Part shown: one piece after another, positions 16,501 to 26,900 of the stretch
Numbering within the stretch: the stretch's first letter is position 1
How the letters are laid out: every line of letters begins with the position of its first letter
DNA from: CAYGTS01 sp964352905
GTDB taxonomy: Bacteria; Pseudomonadota; Gammaproteobacteria; JAHCLG01
DNA: 40,606 bases
Reading direction: 5' to 3'
Assembly (NCBI GenBank): GCA_964352905.1
Contig: CAYGTS010000004.1
Span: forward strand, 1 to 40,606
Notes under the pieces: model-generated
What the model saw: only the letters and a program-made list of their open reading frames with translations
Told to the model about the DNA's origin: nothing
Database searches by the model: none
Program-made: the position numbers and the translations under genes

Positions 16501-17909
16501 AAATCATCCCAAACTAAATCACCGTTTGGTTTACTGGGATCAGTTCGTAGCTGATAATAACCACTGCTATTTTGATCGGTCACCACTAACGCTAAATTGC
16601 CCTCACTGCCTAACACCGTTAATTGATAACGCGGATCATTCATTTGGTGTTGTTGGGGTAATGGGCTTAACCATTGCGGTGCAGCAAAAGCAGCGTTGCC
16701 TGCTGATCGCCAAAATAACACAGCATCGTTAACCACGCATAGTAAACCTGGCAAACCTTCACGATAAAGATCAAGCAAATGATATTGCCCATTATTGCCA
16801 GGTAAGGTCATACTATCAGCAGCAAAGGTTAAGCTTTGAAAGGGTTGAGCAGCTGCTTCCCAAATACTATATTCAAATTGAAACGCAGGCTGAGATTGGA
16901 GAATTTCTTCTCGTTTAGAATTAATTCGCCTACCAACACTTTGAAAAGATCTTAAAACACTTTGTTCTAAACATAAATCGTATTGCATTTGCCAATAATG
17001 CACTAATACTTCAGCAGGATTTGCTTGATCAAAATAATGACGCAATTCAATACGATGGCATAAACGCGTGGTCGTGATTAAAAAACCAGCACGATAATCA
17101 TACATCACATCTGTACGTTGCAACGGCGGCACAGGTTGCCAGGTATCATTATTGTTAACAACATTAGCATATTGAAAGGCAATTTCATAAGCATAGCGTG
17201 TTTGTTGATCAGCAGATTGATAATTTGCGTATAAAATGCGTGATGGATAACGATTTGCATTTGCTGTTGGCGTAGAATTAGCATCACACTCATAAATATA
17301 ACGAATTTGATTACCTGCCACATCTTGGCTGTGGCGAATATGCCACTGAAAAATATGTGCAGGATGATCAGGATCTGCCACAACCGCAGAAACAACCTCA
17401 TCACTTTGTGGTAAATCACCCAACAAATGCGTTATACCATCCCCTTGGCGTAAGATCCAAAAACTGGCTACAGCTTGTGGGATCCAATGTTCTAATTGTA
17501 TCGTTTGTTGGGCACTGCGCGGTTGGTAATAAATAATTTGGCAAGCAAGATCATTAATCATGCCCTGCTGCGGTTGATCTGCTGTGGGCGCAATTGCAAC
17601 TAATTCACCATAATCACTGTGAATAAAGCAATCAGCGTTTTGTTGTGGTTGATCTTGATAAATCGGCGTGCCCAAACGCGTTTTACGTTTGATCGTAGTT
17701 AAGCCTTGGCAATCAAAACCCAAGCCCCAGATCCCTTTGTTAAGCGCTGAAGAATACGTCACACTGAGTTGCGGTGTTAATGCACGCGCTTTAGGTAATG
17801 CAAAATGAAAGACAAAAGGGCTACCCATTGGCTGATCAGCTGAAATAGGCACTGCATAATTATCAAGTTTCAACTCTGGCTTACTAAGCTGTGCTAAAGA
17901 AAACTTCAT
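10509..17909 (-). CDS. Natural TcB-TcC fusion of a Tc toxin with C-terminal deaminase-type effector
   Basis: The product is 2466 aa, about the sum of a TcB and a TcC. Order: SpvB-like domain (residues 1 to about 330, with LSVTYSS and GIWGLGFDCQGLTTIKRKTR); FG-GAP/VCBS propeller stretches (about 370-680, e.g. WVDITGNGYADLVDL); TcB middle region (about 690-1130, HFHGGHYHF-type FQERAFGGFAFIET); then a TccC-like Rhs part from about 1500. The Rhs-associated core ends near 2215 (YYYGDRYYDPQLARWLNPDP, then FVANNPW), where TcC proteins cut themselves. The last 250 residues are unlike TcB/TcC and carry HTE (2328-2330) plus PPCSSC (C2355, C2358), the zinc-site signature of the cytidine-deaminase superfamily. 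The Rhs/TcB shell would encapsulate the effector and dock on TcA. The ribosome-binding region is GGTGGG; the start lies 17 bp after the TcA stop. The target (nucleic acid or nucleotide) is unknown. Confidence 0.9.
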   Translation of the reverse strand: MKFSLAQLSKPELKLDNYAVPISADQPMGSPFVFHFALPKARALTPQLSVTYSSALNKGIWGLGFDCQGLTTIKRKTRLGTPIYQDQPQQNADCFIHSDYGELVAIAPTADQPQQGMINDLACQIIYYQPRSAQQTIQLEHWIPQAVASFWILRQGDGITHLLGDLPQSDEVVSAVVADPDHPAHIFQWHIRHSQDVAGNQIRYIYECDANSTPTANANRYPSRILYANYQSADQQTRYAYEIAFQYANVVNNNDTWQPVPPLQRTDVMYDYRAGFLITTTRLCHRIELRHYFDQANPAEVLVHYWQMQYDLCLEQSVLRSFQSVGRRINSKREEILQSQPAFQFEYSIWEAAAQPFQSLTFAADSMTLPGNNGQYHLLDLYREGLPGLLCVVNDAVLFWRSAGNAAFAAPQWLSPLPQQHQMNDPRYQLTVLGSEGNLALVVTDQNSSGYYQLRTDPSKPNGDLVWDDFVAFANCPSLAQQISANWVDITGNGYADLVDLHAGYAVFYPGCGQAGFAAAEPLSYLEDDDVLSSPFLASDAVALRTFIEFFGDGRLHRVEVTQDQLIVWPNLGHGKFGAGMVWDIPAYAGEFNPRCIELADTRHTGGVDLIYIYPDRLEIFFQQGSAFRPRNAVAHPAARAAARADYTLVFPNGIVFNQNTRLQVIDLFSEGVAGIFLTQHSSSGALHYYARLASQPALLVQQIENGSGETTHLRYQSSIHAYLAAREIAYQTATPLLYPVLPWAIPMIESIRSVDSVSELTSELRHQFHGGHYHFQERAFGGFAFIETWHTVIDHSQVPKPSTAFNAPCVAPLYMRQWFSCGVYQGQQPLAQQQVAYQTAYANLPIQVPLVTAALNSPTQPQTAVLTLAQQRNAVFALRNQVLRQETYDARHLQMPISVQENSYAVFQLPGFVAERTPPFIIVPWETVDYTVEQQTQDHRIQRNIFCRWDPQSYSALAQLQFYYGRSAAPQNLAVPPDKSVLAAEIIGNDRQTILAEQQKNVILYTVQQHHPMLIEQQALAALAPFLFYDAQQRASLYDVTTFLPTPAVTTAATLQQALSQLSAVDLASHCLQQEQWFYWNGLAQDQVLPLDQAPNAEPLVHHHERLLGYDEAVKSWYQPLCLRQEHYATLLKTAGYLQHADLAANQSWWQPGHVYHYQKEPGQFRLLMAITQVETGQPGQDFAATLWCHEMLQYDPYQLYITTLKQQLWRPNATPINLQTQIAYDYQSGLPCYQVDANATITVNLASPLGQPMAMTRYGTLNDEVIGNPLPNAPKPGQALVDYLSDYSFDCAKTIAALPTVEALLKQLHETDSILAPWISIHYYQFFKSPTQPTCRISAQRFCYNLPRSEKVTVEDYSPYQIKIAYFNACHHLAQMKEWQAQTAALSWLNHGLQRVTSQGLVIAQALPSDSNTWQFQEQLNPAAAFTYHYYDSQQRQIASVDAKGYFQRQQFAAWAVFLFDKNDTLADRLANITLNTLENQLLPALAGLYRATPQIHALNAQAKICASIEILKNTVNDPAKCLITRMLRNALGDVIAYYDPRLATPSQSYVWNLLRQVVKRDSPDRGSEVRLLNRHEKLQRSRHSRWLQAFVYDNWQRELLKQIADLTQATGFIATEYFSYGESLTNPEKNNHYGRLLISASAEEYVEYASYSLTGDALTTRKRLFLPDLSKAPFTELQAYKTATATGYESVSIVREFSIHGDVLTEQLLMTGMQGLRKNRYNARGLPNAYQYHSGSQANAPALTIPAISYQATGQPASLAYGNGMQTQCQYDPLTTLLQQLHTTTTAGATILSLNYQQDPVGNLIQQTRAAQTLSFQAGTMALAATTLNAQYDTVYQLTQAQGSELRHAPLNSNLRGLHLQRLVAGNNVNLTLNTYTAKFAHDLGANLTQIQHQGLSSWQINYTIVENSNRLQQVTFANQAPPASAQYDEKGSLITLAADSFTWDAEGRLALANTKVAADEVEEKTPEIQPQAQQTRYGYSHSLRDHFRETLGTSQQKQGYSASFFGSRNNPKVCYETRQYKLTERPISANTIEVIEEVSLSEGYSRKRIYQLPRQAVGDPLPPPILERYSYHLRSEHGVLAAHFHWVIDRDQRETAIVPTVGQSQAQSYYYLLNQLGSLVMEVASNLTVIAYQEYSAYGHIAFCLSPDEKYLQRQNYHYSGKEQDPNGLYYYGDRYYDPQLARWLNPDPGGLIDSLNPYGFVANNPWTFVDWNGDARVRPPKERGGVTGGLAKKRQTTGLKKTKAPVLRYTLRNGKVVNSNVAGNRTARLVPKFGMNTFLNYGGTDIGGHFLVARVLDGASKRYFRVGLHSGFGKGGKHQGASHTERKLAADIKFDHINDEVVMVGREPPCSSCQSALTVLATNATSLPTLGEPNTVTPKIVRYYSLFETPSTKGDKWDKKFHKWEFNPAQEKWGHTQVVQNSPEYNTVKGIADHGSNAKQYGHIMNTNEYHDQHGVIRTVP
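10512..11265 (-). other. Hypervariable effector region, zinc deaminase-like toxin domain
   Basis: This covers residues about 2216-2466 of the fusion, following the conserved Rhs core. A basic linker (PPKERGGVTGGLAKKRQTTG) leads into the domain. H2328 and E2330 in SHTERKL and C2355/C2358 in EPPCSSCQSAL have the spacing expected for zinc ligands and the proton-shuttling glutamate of CDA-fold deaminases. Polymorphic-toxin deaminases with this layout act on DNA, RNA or free nucleotides, and which applies here cannot be read from sequence. No gene next door looks like an immunity protein, as is normal for host-directed Tc toxins. Confidence 0.72.
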
Positions 17910-17926
17910 GGATTTTTTCCCACCAG

Positions 17927-20900
17927 TTAAGGCGCTGCAGATAATGAGTGCATGTTTTCTTTTTCATCGTCATTAGCAGCACGATCAGCATTTCCTGGCC
18001 CACGACTACTTGATGAACCACCAAAAAACGTTGCACCTGCACTACGACGATAACTTGAATCACTCGCCGCATTATTGTTTTGGATCCCAGCTGGTTTTGC
18101 ACTGTAATCAAGATTAATCACAATATCATTAATTTTTTTCAAATCATCTATTTTATCTGGATTAGCAATACAAATTTGCCATTCAGAAATTGCACCTGTG
18201 TTTTCAAAAGGATAATAACGCTCATTACCGAGAAACTCACCAACAACACCTGTTTCATTATTGCCAGAAGTAAGCGTAATGGTTTGCAAATTCTGAGTAA
18301 TTTTTTTACCATCAATGCTATATGAAACTTGGCGGCATAATAAATTAATACTTTGGAATGGACTTAATAAAGCCAACGTTGTAAAGCGAATTTGTTTTAT
18401 CATACGCGTTGAATGACCTGGAAAATCAGCATCAAAAAATTCCTGGCTAAAACTAAAGTTGATTGAACCACTATGATCAAAATGATCGATTAATTTATCG
18501 TTATTAGCTTTGGCTAAATGTTGCCGTAATGATACTACTTTGCGGATTTCATAGCGGCGAATATTATTTTCCAGAAAGGCTTTTTCTAAACGCGTTAATT
18601 CAACCAGCAAACCTTCACCTGCTAATAAGCCATTGCGTGCTACACTATAATGACTTTGGCTAATATCAGTTTTCGGATCATTCAGTTCAAATTGGTAAGC
18701 TTGCTCTGCTGCACGACAGGTACTCACTGCCATATCATACAGTTGGCGGTAAAAAATCCCTATTTGGCTGTTATACCAACGATACAATTCCAGATTGGTA
18801 AATTTATCTTGGTAAAATTGCAAAACATCTTGTAATTGATCAATATTGCTTTGTTGCTGATCATAATCAGCTTGTGCAATTGCACGCTGAATTTTTGCAA
18901 TCTTAGCACGCTTTTCTGCAGCGCTTTTTTCAAAGCCAATTTGCGCTAACTGAAATTGCCATTCTTCCATACGCCGATCATAACCATCCATACGTAATGC
19001 TATTTCTGATCCTAAACCTAATGCTTCAGATGCAGCGCTCACTGCACCAGCAGCAAAGGCAATACTTTGAGAAAATTCTTGGCCTGAAATTTTAGTAACA
19101 ATATAAGGCCCTATACCTGAAAACCCGGTACCAATACTTGGCATTAAATTCACAATACTAGCCGCTGTATTTAACCCTGCAACAACAGCGCTTAATTCTA
19201 TTTGCGCTGAAGAAAGTCCTAACGCTACTATTTCAGCAGATGACATTTTAACAGCGGTTAATTTTTTATAACGCTGCTCTTTATTTTGAATCATTTGTTG
19301 ATCATTATCGGCTTGTTCACAGGCCAGATCGGCCAGATCAAGTTGTTGCTGTTTAACGGCAAGCAACATTTCCAATAATTGTGATTGTTGCTTATTCATT
19401 AATTGCGCCAAACTTTCATTATCTTGCCGTTCTAAACCAGCTAATACAGCACTTCCGATCTGCATCACAGCATTCACCGTTACACGCGCTTTTTGTAGCA
19501 TATACTGAAAACGATAAATGGGTTGTGGTGCGGGGATCATGGCACGAATTAAATCACCACTACTACCACCAGCTGCTGCCGCGCGCACTAATTGCCTCAC
19601 ATCAAGATCTGGCGCATACAAATCTAATTGTTGCTTCATGCCATTAATATTTAAACAATGCCTAATTTTAAATAAACGATCTCCTACTGTTTCCCATAAA
19701 CTAAAGAAATCTTTATTTTCAGGAATAGTAAAATAAGGTAAAAATTCACTAATATCGATATTGCCTAAAGAATTATTATCATAGCTTTGGAGTGTATTTT
19801 CTAAGGCATTAAATTTCCAGGCGTTGTAAGGATCAATTTTAATAGTGCCACTTTTATAATCAGCAAAACTCATTGCATCATTATCATCAGTAACCATTTT
19901 CTTACCTAACGCTTGCGGCTTGTCACCTAAGAGTTCTTTGGCTATCATATAAAGATTAATTGCTAGGGTAATTTCTTCTCTGGTATCTAAGGTAAAAAAG
20001 TAATCACCCCATTCAATCAAATTATTAATATAATGCATAGCAACAGCACGCATATACGAGAGTGGTCTTAATCTGGCAATGCCATCTGCATCAAATAAAT
20101 TATCATGATAAATCCGCAAAATACTTTGGCTCACTTCAAGTGAATTAGCTTGTTTATGAATATTTTGAAAAGGTGGAAATAAAAACAACGACTGTTGTGG
20201 TTTTGCATAAGGATTAAATATACAGTGATACCATGCACGAGCATCTTCAAAATGACCTTTATCAGTTAAATATTTTGCCGTTAAGAAAGGAAAATAAAAG
20301 AATAACTCCCAGAAATAATTGCCAAAACTACCATTGAAATCAATTTCACCATCTGCAGAAGTACTACAGCTTGCCGTGGCATTAGGTTCTAAGTCTTTAA
20401 AACTGCTATTTTTAACCTGTGGCAATTTTGCAATTAATGATTGTTGTCCTTGTTGTAGCGCAGTTGCTAAACTTGAAAACACTTCCGCCGATGATAATGG
20501 CAAATAAAGCTTAGTATTTTTTTCATTATCAGTAGTTTGTATTAAATAAGCAAATTGTTTATCAACTAAAATTGCTAACGAATCATTATCCTTAACACTA
20601 ATTAAAGAAGCATGCGCTAAACTTACTCCTAATTGTAATGCTTGGTTTGAAATTGTAACAGCAAACTCAGGGTAAGCTAAATGTGCTGGGTAAAACTGGC
20701 TATTTAAGCGATCATTATCAACAATCATATTTGCAGCTTGGTTATGATTACTTATCTTTAAATCAGATCCTATTTGATATTGTTGTGGCTGCAACCATTG
20801 TTGGCTTAAAGCTGCAGTAGAAGTTGGGCTTAAAATTGGAAATTGAATTTGAATTGTTGTGCTATCAGAAAGTTCTGGCTGATTATTATAAGCCAAATTA

Positions 20901-23900
20901 ATACTATTTAGCTGTTGCATAACTACATTAATACTGCCTAATGCCTGTTGGCAAGGTGCTTGTTTGGTCGTTTTTAAACTTGTTTTTAATTTTTCCAAAC
21001 CTAGAATGACTTCAATTAATTGGCTGATCTGTTTATCAAATGTGGCAAGGCTTTGCCCCCAACCATTTTTCAAGGTTTGTAATTTTGCCGCTAATATGCT
21101 TTTTTGTTGGTAATATGTAACATATAAAATATCGTAGAAAAAAATAAAACTCTCTGGATTACACAATAAAATAGTTTCAAAATCGGTAAAAATTTGCGCA
21201 TATTTTGCGATAAACTGTTGGCTTTGATTAAGATTTTTCTTAAACTGATGAATCATTTTTGGCAAGTTAGCACGATCAATGTCTCCTCCTAAATCTTGTT
21301 CTAAGGCCAACCAAGTTGTCATATCATTAATCAGTTCAATCAAACGTTGATATTGAATGATATTTTGTATTGCTAAAGGCCCCCACCACCAAAAATCACG
21401 TTTTGAACAAAGACCATTAGTGCTTGCTTGTAAATTTTCGGCAGTTGATTTTACCTCACTCACCTTGGTATTATTAGCAGCTGAAAATTGATTCCTTTTA
21501 TTGAAAAGTGGTAATAAAAGCGCTTCAATCAGTGTATCTTTCAAGCCTTGAACTTTTTTTATAATATTATGGCTTGTATTGGTTAGGTTTTGGTATTGCT
21601 TTTCTTCTGGCAAATCTGCAAATGATTTAATAACACTTTGCAACATTTGTGTTGGCTGAATAATATGACTTTTCATAATAACACCAGCACTAAGACTGTT
21701 ATTAATAATACTTACTTTATCAAAACGTAGTAAAACTTGTTCTTTCTTAGCTAAAGTTACCGGCAAACAAGGGCCAATTGGTACATTTTTTTCCCTAAAA
21801 TTAAATATTTTAACTTTGCTTTTGTCACCAATATTAATAAACGAGGTTGCATCTATATTATCTTGTTCACACAGTAATGCTGCTTTTTGCCAACCACTAC
21901 TACTTAATTTCCAGCTATAATGAATTTTATACTTCACTCTAAATTCATCTGGTTTTACAGCAAAGTTATTACCCTTTTCAACTTCTGAAGCTTTATGTTG
22001 CGCAACAGTTGCTTCTGACCAAAAGATAAAAAGTTTACCAAATGCATAAACAGGTGTAATAAAATTAGAATTAATGCTTAAATCAATTTTTTGCCAATAG
22101 TGCCAACGCGCAGAGGTAATATCATTGTTATCATATTCCATTGATTGATAATAAAACGTATACGGCGTTGTGGGAGTATGCGCAAAAAAATACAGTTGGC
22201 TGGTGTTGCTTGCATTGGGCAATACCGCAGCACAAGCATCACAATACACTAAATTGGCAATATTTGCTGTTGCATTAAATAAGTTAATAGTTAGATCCTG
22301 CAAAGATTCTTTGCTTAAATTAGATTGTTGTAATGCTTGCGAAGCGTTTATAAATTCAGGAGATTGTTCTTTGCGTAAATCAGGTTCCAAATAATTTTCA
22401 GGATGCATTAAAACTTGGCGATTGGCTTTCCAAACTTTATAAGCAGATAACCACGGGAACCATTTATCGAAAGTTTCTTGATCAACAATGCTAATCTGTG
22501 GTTCAACATGCATGCGGCAACGCTGCAACAATAACTCTAATGAATTAATCGCTTCGCTAATGTATGAAGTATCAAATTCTCCTGTCATGTCAACATCAAG
22601 TAAAATATATTGCGATAACGTATCATTCGCTATATTAATAACGCTCGTTTCCAGATCATCAGCTGCCATTGGTAAAGCTAATTTAACAAGACGTTTTTGC
22701 CAAACTTCTTTAATTATCCCAACTAAATAGTCACGCATTTTCTCATTGATTACACGATTAATATTACGATAAGAATCAAGGTTACTATTCTTTTGTGGTA
22801 ATACTATGCTTTTTTCAAGCAGTTTTGCAATATGGTTTGCTTTTTTATAAAATGCAGTAAAGGTATAATCTGCCATTTCAAGCTGTTTCACACTAAGCAT
22901 TTGCCACAATCGATTAAAATGCTGCACGGTCTCATAGAAACCACCCAGTTTATTAATCACGGCGATATCAAATTGTAAACTTTTAATGAGTTGGACAATA
23001 TAAGTAATTTTTCTAGTATTAACCGTAACATCCATCATTTCAGCTGATAAGCCAAAACTGTTATTTGTGAGCCACTGCGTTACTCGAGTTGGCCAACCAT
23101 AATATTGCGAAAGTGCATCAAGTTTATAATGCTGTAAATAATAAATAAATATATTGTTAACATCAGAATCTTCTGCACGTAATGCCTTAATTTCACTATG
23201 CAACCGTATATCTTCTAAAGTGACTAATATATTAGGATTATCTTGCTTAAAATAATGGCATATTTGATTAATGAATAAATGGCAATTTGCTGTATCAATG
23301 ATTTTTTTACCTTCACTGGTATCAGGTATTGCTATTTTCAGTAGATTTAAGAGGCCTGCAATGTTTCTGATCAAGAGTAAATTTGTACTTGCAACGCTAA
23401 TGCTTGCAAGTGCTGCTTGTAAAGAGTCTGCCGCTTGATTTTGATTATCAACAAGGAAAATGCTGGCTTTTTGTAACACAAAGACCGCAATGATATGTTT
23501 ACGTAAGATGCTCTCTTTATCGGCTACTACTTCTTTTGCAAGATGTTTTTTTAACCAAACATCTGCTAATGATCTAAGAACCAATAAAATTAAATCCTTA
23601 TTAACTTTATATAGCGCAGCTATTTTTTCAACTACTGTCGTATCTAGCTGGGATAATTTCTCATCATCTTTCTTTGTTGCTGTTGCAGCAATGGCTTGTT
23701 TTTCTGTTGCAAGATCTGCTTGGTGTTGTAGCACTAGTTTTTTAATATCATCAAGTAAATTTTGATCGCCAAGTTGATTTTCTTTACTACGCATATCGCG
23801 TAACGTAATTATTTTATACAACTCAGAAAAACTAATTTTGCTCTTATTTAACAAACGACCTTGCTCTATTATAGTAAGCATATTTTTTAAAGCTTGGTTA

Positions 23901-26900
23901 GCATCTGCGTATTGGCTATTTGTAAAATACTCAAAAAGCAATGTTGGCGTAACTGCAAGTGGTGCTGCAGAATGGCCTACTATTTGCATTTCACACAACC
24001 GCATTAAATTTGTAATATGGCATGTGCAAAGCGTTGCTAGCGTAGTCATTTTATATAGCCACGCAAAAACCAATTTATTATTATTTAATCGCTGAATAAG
24101 TGGCTGATCAAACAGATTTAATAACTCATCTACTGATAGATTAAATAGCTGTGTTAACATTGAAATGTCTTGCATTATATTTTGCGGTACTGATTGCAAA
24201 GCACTTTGATTTTGATTAGCCTTTAATAAGCTTTCAATTGCAATAACAAAATTATCACTATCTGCAGTATAACCTTTATTTATTACTATTTGTGCAGGAT
24301 CAAGTTGGGGTTTTATCAAACGGCAATATTCACTCTGCGATAAATGGAATAATGCATTAACTAAGCTTAACATTGGCAAGTTATGCGCTACTGCCATTTG
24401 TTTTAAGATAGCAAGATCAGCTAAAATAGCCAGCAAATATTGTGCTAATGAAGCATCGTCTTTTATGCTTTGATTTTTAGCTGTCACACACATAATAATG
24501 TTATCAGCTTGATATAGTGATATTGCGAATTTTTGTGCAAAAAATCTTACAAATGCGATACGCTGCAAACGCGCTTTGGATAAATTAACGACTAATTCTT
24601 GTTTGCCATTATCATCTAAAATGACTTGTACCACATCTTGATCACTTGTACTATTAATATAATAGTTTTCGTAGATTTTATTTTGTGGTTCTGCCGCTAA
24701 TGGCCCATACGGTATTAATGTTGCATATTCCTCACGTTGCATTTGCGTGAGAAAAGCAAAAGTATGCGCAGGACATTGAAAATCAGCCAGCAATTCATCG
24801 CTTAAATCTGCTGATTTTTTTCCTAGCATTTGCATAAATAGGTTTTTATCTTTTGCTTTATCATTCAATAACTGATGCCGTAACCAGTAAAATTCACAAT
24901 AATCAATATTTAAATAGGTTAATATTAGCGTTAAATTTTGATTTAAAAACTCATCGTAAGTGGCAACTTTAGTACGACCAACTTGGGCTAGCTCGTAAGA
25001 AGATAAATTAATACTATTAAGATACTGGTTTATCTGAAAGGTTGGTAGCATCAGTGGTGGTGCAAACCAGGCAGCAGAACTAATAAGATGTAAAAATACC
25101 GTAGCAATCGCTTTTGCAGGCGGTGTAGCAGGATATAACCCACTGCGTACTCCTTCAGCTAGCACTGCATTCACAATTTGCAAATAAGGAATAGTCGTAT
25201 AAGCATTCGCGTAGGTTAACTTTAAGTTTAGAATATCATTACGCCTAGCCGCTAGGGAAAACTTATCATCATTAAAAGCCAGGTATTTTGGGTTATTAAT
25301 AAAGCGCAGTAATTCAAATAAATACGCTTGTGGGCTGTAAATTGAATTGTCTTCATCTAAATTTAAATAATCTTGCGTGCCAAGTATTTCTTGGTGTGAA
25401 CTGGCAGCTTGTTTGCTACCTTGCGCTAACATCTTATTTTGCGACATTGGTGATAAGATTTGTTCGCTTTGTAAAAACAATAACGATAATTCTGCACCCA
25501 TCATCTTTGCTTGATTATAAAAATTAATAATAAAAGAACTTGGGGTTGTTGGAAAAATTGTAACAGCTACTTTTAAGAAGACCTCTTTTTGTGTGGCATA
25601 AATACTAAAAATAGAATCAAAATCATGACTTACCAATAACTCAAGGCGCTTAAAAAAAGCAAGCGCGATATTCAAGGATTGGCTCGCAGGTTTTGTCATA
25701 GCATCAATGACATCTTGTCTTGTAAAACTAAGCGTAAAACGATTTTGGTTTGTGGCTAATTTTGCTTGGACTTTAATTAAGCGTAAGTATTTTTGATAGT
25801 TTTCAAAATGCACTCGATACAGTGAGTGCTGTTTAATTTGATCAGCAATATTATCAAGTGCTAAGGAAATACTCACTGGTAATTGGTCTTGGTGACAATA
25901 CTGAATAGTGAAAATGGGTTTAGTCGCAGCTGGATTACTAACTAAAGCAAGTAAAATCAATGAGCGACTAACAGCATAATATTGTTGTTGCCATGCCAAT
26001 ACTTGTCTTGCTCTTTTATTAGGATTTATATTAGCTAAGTTAAACGGTGATAACATTTTATCTTGTTCTGGTTTGCTGGTGGCAGGAGTGGATAAATAAT
26101 GTTGGAAAGCCTGATCTAAAGCAATCCCACTTAAGAGTGAATAATATTCAACATTAAATAGGGCACAAGGATTATAACCTTGGCTTTGGCCATGTTCTAA
26201 AAAGTGCGTAATGCATTTTAATGGATCTCGCCCAAGTCGTTGCTGTGTTTTTTGGTTTAATTGTGCTAAATAAAAATCCATATCAAATAAAGGGTTTAAT
26301 TTAATGCAATTCGGCGTTAAATCATTGCCTGTTTTTACTTTTGTATAATCAATTTCATATAAAAAGCTTGGCTGTAGCTGCTGCGAAATTCCTTGGGTAA
26401 TAAAATGCTCAATTGCAATTAATTGCCTATCTTCAATTTGTTGTGCAGTCTCAGTATTACCTAACCTTTTTAATTCCGCAACATAGTCGTTATTATTAAA
26501 CCAAGCCGTAGGTTGATTTCCATTTTTAAGGCCTTGCAAACATGGCCATAGTAAAATTTGATCTGCCGGAAAATTAGCCTGTGTAGAGTGTCTTTTATAG
26601 TAACGTAAATCAACGAATAATGAAGGATTATTATTATTTGCAAGACCATAGCGAAGGTAATGATAAGTGAGTGATTCTTTATTTATAATACGCTTATTTT
26701 CAACATCAGGTGTTGTTTGTAAGTCACGTTCATAATGTTGTGCATTAAAAAATGGGCTATAAGCATAATCTGCCCCACACCCAAGTGCCATAAAATGCTT
26801 AAATGCTAAATTCTTTGCAGGAATATTAGGCATTTGCTGTTGGTGCAATTGTGCTAAATAATAATCCGTATTAAATAAGGGTAATGCTACTAAACCGGCA

